DNA of 64,000 bases. Origin: Xiphias gladius (taxonomy: Eukaryota > Chordata > Actinopteri > Istiophoriformes > Xiphiidae). Each line of letters begins with the position of its first letter. The stretch's first letter is position 1. Of the stretch, positions 55,001 to 64,000 are shown piece by piece. The stretch is taken from contig NC_053413.1 of NCBI RefSeq assembly GCF_016859285.1, positions 19,825,501 through 19,889,500 on the forward strand. The letters are read 5' to 3'. The position numbers and the translations under genes are program-made. A model generated the notes under the pieces. The model made no database searches and was not told the origin of the DNA. It was given only the letters and a program-made list of their open reading frames with translations.

Positions 55001-58000
55001 TGTGTTTCAGCTCATTGTTTAGCTGTCCAAAAAAACTCTAAAAACCACTGTGCGCTACCTGCTAAGCACCAAACAGGGGACAGACGCAGTTAGTAACGAG
55101 CTGGTGATGTTGGAGGCCAGGTCATCTATTTCAGGACTCCTTGTTTTTCTTGTCTCTGAAGATCGTTCTTTGTGACTGGCTGTGTGTTTGGGGTCGTTGT
55201 GATGCTGCAGAATGAGCTTGGGAAGGATCAGACACCTCCTTGATTTTTTTTCACGTGATGGATAAAAATTCATTCAACATCTGTGCCTAAAACTTTTGCA
55301 CAGATTAGGTATAAGTTGTAAAGTGTTTCACACTGAGGGCAAATTTCAGCTACTGTTGAAGAATTTACGGGATTTCAGGCCCAGTAGTAATGGTTTAATG
55401 TCTTTAATGTCCCTACTCTCAGCTTCCAAGGCAGTGGACTGTCTGCTGGACTCCAAGTGGGCCAAGGCTAAGAAGGGAGAGGAGGCGCTGTTCACCACCA
55501 GGGAGTCTGTGTTGGATTACTGCAACAGGTTGGCTATGAAAAACAGCGCTGACATTATTGAATAATCATTTGTCATATGCAGAATTTTATCCAAAACAAG
55601 GTATCTGAGAATTTGATATATAATTGCAATATAGTTTCTGGCATGTAGTGCCGCAACTAATGGTTATTAGCTAACTAATGGTTTACTTACCATTTTCTTG
55701 ATTTCTCAATTAATTTTTTGGTCTATAAAATCCAGAGAATAATGAAAACTCTCCATCACACTTTCCAAAAACCTAAGCTTATGCCTTCAAATTGCTATAT
55801 ATTCATTTTACTGTCATAGAAGATGAAGAAAACCAGCAAATACTCACATTTGAGAAGCTGAAACCTATAATTTTTTTTGGCATTTTTGCTTTAAGCAATA
55901 ACTTAAACTATGAAATGGTCATCAAAAAATCTGCTGATTAATTTTCTGTCGATTTACAGATTGATTAATCAACTAATTGTTGTTGTCTTGAAATTATAAT
56001 TGGATTAAAATTGCTAAAGGGCCAACCCACAAAACAAATGCAAGCTCAGTTTTTTGAAGAAATCCTTCAGATGACTTCTGTGTCCGTGCACACTGATGGG
56101 GATTCCTTTGAACAGAAATGAACTCAAATAAATTAATGTTTTTGGCCTTTAATAGAACTGATGTTCTCTCTCTTCCTCTGTAGACTTCTAAAGAAGCAGT
56201 TCTTCCACCGAGCTCTCAAAGTGATGAAGAAAAAGCCTGAGAAAGACGCTAAGAAAGAGAAAGAGAAAGAGAAGTCCAAGGGCGACAGCAGCAAAGAGGA
56301 GGAGAAAAAAGGGAAGAAGGAGAAAGAGAAGAAGAAAGAGTCTGAGGCTGCTGAAACAAAGAAAGAGAAGAGCGTACGTGACCCAGCACTTTCACCCTCT
56401 GTTAGAAGACAAAACCACTCATATCTGTCCTGACATAATACTTTTATCACTGTTGGAAGCTTTTATATTGGGTCTTGTAAAACAATATCAACAAAACAAC
56501 CTCATTAGAAATTAGTTATATGGCACAATGAGAAATGCAATAAATACTCTGGTTCAAATTTAGTGGATGATCACAGTGCACCAATTTGTCTGAAAATGTT
56601 TCAGCTTTACTGTCAGACACCAGTAGCATTTGATGGATCATTTTTGATGCTTTGGCAATGGGATCCATTTGGAGCAGGGTTATAAGTGCTGCACAGTGCA
56701 CAGACTTTCCCTAGACTGCTTTCAGTTTTGTGTTTGCTTTATGACTATTCAGAGTAGCCTTGACACAGCTGATCTGATCGGCCCTGTAACCTGACAGTAA
56801 ATGGGTGGATATTGACTTTCCTGTAAAGGTTTAAACTGCACAGAGTGTCAGATTTTTAGAAGTCGTGGAAAGAAGCAGCTCAAAGTCATGTGGACATGAT
56901 GTCTGGTCTCGGTTAGTGAAAGAGAATTTATCACTGAGTGGAAAACCAACAGGTTCAATGTCTGTGCCAAATGCCTGTTTTTGGTTGTTTGATCAGCCTA
57001 TTGCCAGTATAACAATTTGAAATTCTGCTTTTGAAGTAGAAGCTAGACTTCATGTAAAGCTGTACAGCAAGCATTACGTCAATGCAAGGCAAGTGTCCCC
57101 CCTCTACATTGAGCAAAACAAAACTGCTGGCACAGACAGCCCAGCTGACCAAATCATTATTTCATGGTCAGGACGTCGTCTGACAAAATCAGCGCAAATA
57201 CAGCTTAATGAAAACAGCTGTGCTTTTTTCATCAGTTATATCAATGTTTAAAATGCGTGATTACACAGAAAGTTAGAAACGAGAGAAAGTTGTCTTCTTA
57301 ACTTTGCTGCCACACAACCCCAACTACACACACAGCTGATACTCTGCCAAGTGGCATCCTGTTACTATAATGTTTTTGTGTTTATTTCCTCAGACAGCTG
57401 AACAAGTATGAAATAGTGATTTAATCACTGACGGTGAACACTACATGTTTACCAGCAGCCCTTTCCAAGCTGCTGTGCTGCAGTGATAAAGTCATTTTGT
57501 AATCACGACGACGTCTGACAAAATCAACATAAATCCAGGTTGATGAGAACAGCTTTGCTGTGTATTTGGCCTTATTGGCATTTAAAATGAATGATCAAAG
57601 AGATAGTCAAAGGCATCTCAAGGTTGTTTTCTTAACTTTACTGCCTCACAGCCTCTGACCCAGTACCCCGTACACATTGAATGCCAAGCCGGCTTTTTCA
57701 GTTTTATACACTCTGGAGGCCGGATTGGAAAAGCTCTGCTTTAGGGCAGAAAACACTGTTTTAGTCTGGACAGAGTGCTGAAATCGAGAGAAAATGATTC
57801 TTTTACAAATTTCAGCGGCATAATGTGGACGTAAAGCTGCATCCAGACCAACTTTTGCCACAGCTCTCTCATTCATTTGAACGAGGCCGGGCAGGAGCTC
57901 TGGCAAAATATCACAGGATCATCTGGTAAAAAATTGAATCAGGCTCCACTTTTGCTGCAACACAACACAACGTTATTCAGTGCCTTGGCCAATCAAATAC

Positions 58001-61000
58001 TTGCAAGCGCACGTTCATGGTAGATTACTTTGTATTGTGAACGCCATATTTTTACTGTTTGCCTCATGATGATCGCAAGAAAAGATAAAACCAGTTTCCA
58101 CTGTGTTAATTCGTAAAATCCCGTCTGTGAGTATTACAAACTATTGTGTAGTGTTTCTGAATCTGTTAGCCAAACTGGACGTCCTGGATCATATTTCATT
58201 GTCTCACGTTACCTGAAAAAACACCACAAAATGCCCACTGACCAAGAGGACACACTGTCACTCTATAACATTTCATTTTGAGTAAAACACAGATTTTATT
58301 TATAGTACATGTTTATTTCAATTAACAGGATGACAGTCCTGGAACCCCCAAGAAGAAGAAAGAAGTGAAGAAGAAGTTCAAACTGGAGCCTCACGAGGAT
58401 CAGCTATTCCTGGATGGAAATGAGGTGAGTGTGCACGGAGAATAAAGAAACGCAGGAGAAGTGTTTGTAATCCTTAAACACAATAAAGACACAAGACATG
58501 TCTCTTTACCTCAGGTTTACGTGTGGATTTATGATCCTGTCCATTTCAAGACATTTGCCATGGGACTGATCCTGGGTGAGTCACTGGTTGGAGATCATGT
58601 TCTTCTGAACAAGAAATTAACGGAGGCTTATCTGTTACTGACTGCAGCTGATTTTACTTTTTGCACTAATACCGCCCGTGTGTGTTCTGTTTTTCAGTCA
58701 TTGCAGTGATCGCGGCCACACTGTTCCCACTGTGGCCAGCGGAAATGCGTGTAGGAGTTTACTATCTAAGTGTTGCTGCAGGCTGCTTTGTCGCCAGTAT
58801 ATTGCTCCTAGCTGTCGGTAAGTTAATGTGTTCAAAGAACAGTCATCATCTACTGGGCCCCTTAAAATTGTTTTGAAGTGCTGTAAGACCTCTACTGCCA
58901 TTTAACTAAACAAAAAACAAAGAAAATGCACCTGCCAAAAATATTTATTACTAATCACAGCAACAGGTTTTTTTCCTAGATGTTTCTTTTTTTCATTTTC
59001 CATAGTAACTGTTTCAAACTCTATTTTACGAGGTGAGCAAATGTGAGTTAGATTCAGCAAACATTAGGTATATTTACTTCCACCTTAATGTCTGTGTGCG
59101 ACCCCTCATTTAATTTATGTATTTATTTTAATAATTTCTAAAGCCATAAAGAAGTTAAATTAGGCTGAAAATGTTTAACAAATAAAATAAATTTTTTTTG
59201 TTCAAGTATCTTTTTCTGTTCTGTCACCATCTCGCAATCCCTCAGATTTATCTTGCAGCCTGCTGTGGGGTCTCCAACCCCCAGGTTGGGAACCACTGGT
59301 AACAATAATGATAATAATAATAATAACTTTATTTATACAGCACTTTTCAACACAAATTTACAAAGTGTGTTACATGGTTTTCAACAGATTACTACGTTAA
59401 GAACTAGAAAATTAGGCAGTAAAATTAGATATTTAAAATGGAATAAAATACCCTGAATATAAGATAAAAACAATAAAACAATAAACACAACAGTAGCCAA
59501 AAAAGAAACAGTTAGAAAAAAATAAGTTTTGAGAAGTGACTTAAAAAATGTTACTGAATCTTCCGGTACAGCTGAAAAACATATTCAAACTTCAGATCTC
59601 CAGGCTTGGAATTCCAGAGCTGAGGGGGCTTTACTGCAAAAGCCTGGTCTCCTTTAGTCTTTAGCCGGGACTTAGGAACAGCCAGAAGGGTCCAAGACCA
59701 AGGATCTGAGGCGGCGCTCTGGCTTGTAGGGGAACAATAACTCAGCAATATAACTGGGAGCTAAACCATGAAGTTCTTTAAAAGTAATTAGTAAAATCTG
59801 ATTAGAGGTTAAACAGGGGTGATATGATCTCGTCTTCTAGTATTTATTAAAGCCGAGCAGCTGCGTTTTGTACAAGGTGAATGTGTGAAATAGTTTTTTG
59901 GCTCAACTCTGAATACAGTGAATTACAGTAATCTAACTGATGACAGTTGTAAGAGCAAGTATGACGTATGTGTGTAAGTATTTATGGAGCCTGGTTGATA
60001 CAGTTAGTGTTCAGCTTTTAGGTGAGTCACACAGTAAACAGAGGTCAGCAGAACCAAGAATGAAGGATCCGCATTTACACGTCCATTGACATCATCATTC
60101 ATTCAACCATCAGACACGTTTTACTGCCGTTGGAGTTAATTTCAGTACCTGCTCACAGACATTAAAAACTAAGTTTATGAAATAAAAATGTCTAAGAAAC
60201 TATGGAAGAGTAGTACATAGTAATTTACTTTGCTGACCTCACAAAATAAACAGAAAAACTCAGGCAATAACATGAAGTCATGAACACTGAAGTTATAAAA
60301 CATCTGTTCAGTACCATGGCTCAGCTGTAGATTCTGCCTTTACAAATGTAATAATTTTCACTTTTGATTGACACTCCCATAGAGGAGTCCATTTAACTAC
60401 ATGTTTTTATTTCAGTCCAATACAATAGTACCACTAACTGCAACCTCAATAATGAACATAAGGTTAAATGAATTATTTAACTATATATTTAACTTTAATA
60501 TCTTTGTAAAGGTAGAATTTACGGCTGACCTGTTGTATTCGATTGCATCAGATTTTATTGGTGTACCTAATAAAGTGTCCACTTGAGTGTATACAGACCA
60601 ATGTCAAATTGTACAAAACTTGTGTACAAAAAAAGGGTAAAATAAAGTGTATTACTGTAAAGTCAAAAAAACCTTCATTTCTACAGGGTTTCTATTGTCC
60701 CCATAAAACAATGAGGCTTACCTGTACAAATTTCTGTGGATGACAATTAGATTTTTCATAGCTATAGACTTAGTTTCATTTTATCAATTGCAGTAATATG
60801 TTGCATTTAGGTAAAGTGAGATGTCTGTTTGATCTATTTAAATTGTCGCAGTTAAAAATGATCACTGGTTGTTACTTCTCTCCTCAGCCCGCTGCATCCT
60901 CTTCCTGATCATCTGGCTGGTGACCGGCGGGCGCCATCACTTCTGGTTCCTCCCCAACCTGACGGCAGACGTTGGTTTCATCGACTCGTTCAGGCCGCTC

Positions 61001-61426
61001 TACACTCACGAGTACAAAGGGCCACGAGCCAGCAACAAGAAGGGTTCAGACAAGACCGACGAGAAGGACAGCGCCGCCTCGGCCAAGACTCAGAAATCGG
61101 ACAGTGACGAGAAGTCAGACAGTGAGAAGAAGGACGGCGATTACGAAGAGGAGGAGGAAGAGGAGGAGAGCAAAGAGGCGGGGCGAGAGGAGAGTAAAGA
61201 AGCGGAGAGGGAGCGCCACTCAGACACAGACAGCGACCGTCGTGAGGACGAAGGCTCGCAGCACAGCAACGGAAACGACTTTGAGATGATCACTAGAGAG
61301 GAGCTGGAGCAGCACACGGAGGAGGAAGAAGAGGAGGAGGAGGAGGAAGAGGAGGAAGACGAAGAGACGCAAGAGAGGAAAGAAGAGGGTGGGAGTGAGA
61401 CTAAACCCCAGACTGCTGAAACATAA
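49038..61426 (+). CDS. sec62: Translocation protein SEC62
   Basis: Eight exons, 49038-49073, 54289-54397, 55423-55528, 56184-56373, 58329-58424, 58515-58575, 58698-58817 and 60888-61426, join in phase to 418 residues (human 399). Starts MAERRRHKKRIQ. The cytosolic N-domain includes AVAKYLRFNCPTKST, MGHRVDYFI and RLLKKQFFHRALKVM, followed by a Lys/Glu-rich linker. Two membrane segments follow, VIAVIAATLFPLWP and a second spanning VASILLLAVARCILFLIIWL, then HHFWFLPNLTADVGF. The acidic C-tail carries NDFEMI (F at about 371), matching the LC3-interacting motif of human SEC62, and a run of 13 Glu. SEC62 works with SEC61/SEC63 in post-translational import into the ER, and as an ER-phagy receptor during stress recovery. 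All hallmarks are intact. The first intron is over 5 kb. Confidence 0.97.
49074..54288 (+). other. sec62 intron 1
   Basis: No exon or small RNA was recognised. About 50230-50560 resembles a non-autonomous Tc1 relative ('ttggtacacctagataaaaa' at the left, 'tattcctaat' at the right). AATCGATT-family repeats lie at about 52930-53220 and 53755-54112. The rest is unassigned. Confidence 0.45.
55030..55310 (-). mobile_element. Tc1-like remnant in sec62 intron 2, reverse
   Basis: The right edge reads 'gtgcctaaaacttttgcaca'. The minus strand carries 'cattctgcagcatcacaacg' and 'ccaaacacacagccagtcac', the same transposase region as the copy at 11120-11480. Decayed and partial. Confidence 0.65.
55640..55985 (-). 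repeat. AATCGATT-family repeat in sec62 intron 3
   Basis: Begins 'gtgccgcaactaatggttat' and ends near 'gattaatcaactaattgttg'; internal 'cagcaaatactcacatttga' matches the other copies. Confidence 0.6.
56374..58328 (+). other. sec62 intron 4 with a degenerate ~335-bp direct duplication
   Basis: Segments at about 57165-57320 and 57495-57655 share 'cgtctgacaaaatca', 'gaacagctttgctgtg'-like and 'ttcttaactttactgcc'-like text in the same order and orientation. No exon was seen. Confidence 0.5.
58818..60887 (+). other. sec62 last intron, repeat-filled
   Basis: A hAT-type MITE end ('ggttgggaaccactg') lies at 59284-59298, with its left end uncertain, perhaps near 59006. From about 59320 to 59990 is a dispersed repeat starting 'aataataactttatttatac', with 'taaaccatgaagttctttaa' inside. 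About 60380-60600 ends 'ggtgtacctaataaagtgtc', a Tc1-type MITE. No exon was found. Confidence 0.55.
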
Positions 61427-63900
61427 ACTTCTTACAATCCCATCACTCTCTACTTTTCTCTCTCTGTCCTTCCCTCCCTCCTTGCTGTGATCCAGGACCT
61501 GATGGTCCGGTCTCTCTGAGCCCGCTGAGGCCCTGGAGAGCCTCCATCTCTTCTTGTTTAGATCTTCCACTAAACAGTACCGATAGACCAGAACCGGGAT
61601 AGACGTAACGCTGAAAAGTTAAAGGCTACGACAATGGGGGGAAAAATGTAAAAATTATTTAAAAAAATAAAATTAAATTAAAAAGTATAAAAATTAAAAA
61701 AAAAAAAAAAAAGAAGAAGAAGCCTTATGGTGGATCTGATTCCTCCGACCCAAATGTTATTTATGTTAAAATGAAAACTGCCACCGGACATGTTTGCCTG
61801 AGGAAGTTGTCAACAGCCATCAGACCAACAACACAACTTTTTTCTCGGTTTCTCGTTAAGTTGCTTTTTTTCTTCGCGTCACTTCAACTCAGTGTTTTAT
61901 TTATGTCCCGTCTTTGCTTTCATGTGGATGCTTTGTAAAGTGAGGTCGAATCTAGATCTAGATCCAGAGGGAGAGCTATTGTGCTAAAATGACCAGTAAG
62001 AAAAGATGTGCTGGTTTCTCTGCCCCGTTTTTGTGTTTTTTTTTCCTTGTCGTCTTTGAGCTCCATGTCGATAATACAATCACTGTAGCTCTGGAGATAG
62101 ACAGAAGGCCCCTTTTCTTTCACCTTGTTTTTTTTTTTTTTTTTTAATTTCTTTTCTTTTCAGGAGCACGCTTCACATCCTGTCGAACGCCAGCAAGTCT
62201 GATAGCTTTCTCAGGCAGCACTTAAAGCAAACTGACCAGCGGGTTTGCTTTGAAACAAAACCGGATGGACCAAATCCTGTAGTTTACTAAAAACTAGATA
62301 AATAAATAAAAACATTGACCATATTGTGGCTGGATAGAGTATTTGGAGAACAGAATAGTGCGGCTCTTTGAGGTACTCGTCATTGTCAGTAATAATTTTT
62401 TTTTTTTTTTAAGTTAACGGCAGGTGATCATAGTGCAATCCTCTCACAGTCTGAAGTACTTCTAGTTCATGTTTAATGACGTGGGACTCATCTTTAAGAG
62501 TAAATGTGAGCAACTGGGACACAGCTGGCGCACTTAATTTTCTTTTTTGGAAAAAGATTGCAGCATTTGATTTATTTATACAACATTGATTTATTTGCAA
62601 ACAGAACTAGATTAAAAGTGAAGCGAACTCTAGTGCCAAACACAGCTAATAACAATGTTATGCATGCTGATTTAAGATGGAGTGTGAGATCGAGGGGTAC
62701 ATTTTGTTAATTCGTTCGTTTTGTAACCGCAATGTCGAACTCCTCAAACCTCTCACATCTTTGACAAAATAAAGAGGAAAAAAAAGCACATTGTTAGTGT
62801 GTAGCTAAACAAAGATTTTTGGTCTCAATGAAACCGTTTAAAGGTGTTTCGCACTAGACTCACATCCAAATCAGTCTGGTCTAGTCTCGCACAAGCCGTC
62901 GTGTGGAAAAAGCAGGTGTTCATGAATCCAGCTCCGCCGACTGGTACAAGCTCGACAGTTTGGTTCCCAGTCAGAGCCCAGTACCTGGCGGCCTCGGTCC
63001 AAGCTGTTCCTTCACATTATCTTCAGGCTAGAAAATGTCCTAGATGCTCTTTTTAGTCATAGTAAGGATTATATTTAAGTATAAAAAGTAGAAATGTATC
63101 ATTTATATATGGATTCTATTGATATATCAAATATATACATACAATACTTACAGTCTAAGGAACTATAAAACAGCTTTTCTCCTCCTTTTCTTTTGTATTG
63201 GGAATAATAATTAAGTGTTTATAATACATTTTTGTTTTTATACGATCATCAAGAGTGTACTCATTTAAGTGGTAACGTGAGATTAGAAAACCGTGGGAAT
63301 TTATTACATTTATTAGATATCAGCATCTTTGTTCATTTTGTTTTTGACACTGGCCTCAGTAACGTCGAATGTGTGAGCTGGTCGGTTTCTCGGGCGCTGC
63401 CAAATGGTTAGTCATTAACCCGAGGTTATAAAACCAGCGGCTTGTGTAATACAGAGTGACCTGCCATTTCCCACATAATCTGATGTGGCAAAAACAATAT
63501 TTTAATATATTCCATACACTTTCTGTCCAGTTGTCCTGAAAATGAACTCATCTCAACTGTATTTAGCAGTTTGTTCTCCTGTAATCCCACTGAGGTTTGT
63601 AGCTCTTTGACTTTCTAACTCACACACTACCATGTTGTTGCTCTTGTTTGTTTTCTAATATCTTTGGAGTTTGTTTTTTCCTTCCCCAAATGGGCAAAGT
63701 GCATCTCTGTGTCCTCTGGGGTGTCAGTGGCTCAATATTGGCAAAAAGCATTTCACAAAAGAGAGAAAATAAATTATTCTCCCAATTGTTCTTGACTGTT
63801 GCACAGTATCGGTCTGTTGTATATTGTATTATCTCTATGCTGCTGCTTCTCATCACACATTTCTGGGGGAAATAAAAGTGAAATTGTAAAACATCCATAT
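61427..63900 (+). other. sec62 3' UTR, probably with alternative poly(A) sites
   Basis: After the stop there is no further gene. AATAAA occurs at 62768-62773 and 63871-63876. A long 3' UTR is usual for vertebrate SEC62, so either may be used; the second is followed by 'gtgaaattgtaaaacatcca'. AT-rich runs near 61650-61720 and T-runs near 62125-62145 and 62397-62410 are present. Confidence 0.6.
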
Positions 63901-64000
63901 TTTGTTTCTGGTCAAAACCCGTGTCTTTTGATCGCCTAGTTGTCCACATTTGGATCAGTGTCATTCTGAAGACTGTCTCATGCAATATTGGAGTATAGTT

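Overview
This is a nuclear window from a teleost, most likely a percomorph. It has spliced vertebrate genes with canonical GT/AG introns, many Tc1-like and hAT-like remnants, and long dinucleotide microsatellites. I found no tRNA, rRNA, CRISPR array or prokaryotic-style operon. Exon coordinates come from hand translation with reading phases checked across each intron.

Layout. (1) 1-6.2 kb: the first two coding exons of cops9 (COP9 signalosome acidic subunit), minus strand, with a CpG-bearing promoter; the last exon must lie left of the window. (2) 7.3-14.5 kb: an eight-exon, minus-strand gene of the CARF (ALS2CR8)-like / SWIM zinc-finger type, derived from a MULE-like transposase, with a damaged central exon. 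A second, decayed copy of the cops9 promoter and exon 1 (14.55-15.25 kb) sits directly upstream of its first exon. A 33-bp minisatellite lies in its first intron. (3) 16.5-32.7 kb: three apolipoprotein D-like lipocalin genes (minus, plus, minus). The last two form a tail-to-tail inverted pair sharing promoter modules, exon lengths and 3' UTR sequence. (4) 38-47.9 kb: samd7, a SAM-domain protein known in photoreceptors, plus strand. (5) 48.9-63.9 kb: sec62, the ER translocon protein and ER-phagy receptor, plus strand, with a CpG promoter and a long 3' UTR.

The genes are unrelated in function (protein degradation control, lipid transport, photoreceptor chromatin repression, ER translocation). 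Nothing suggests a joint pathway; this is a syntenic neighbourhood rather than a system. The most unusual feature is the duplicated cops9 promoter placed in front of the CARF/SWIM gene, which suggests promoter capture. The second is the inverted apoD pair with a conserved upstream module.

Gene-poor stretches are filled largely by old mobile DNA: at least six Tc1-like remnants, hAT-type MITEs (one with a near-perfect 8-bp target duplication), and two large unnamed dispersed repeat families recognised by recurrence inside the window.
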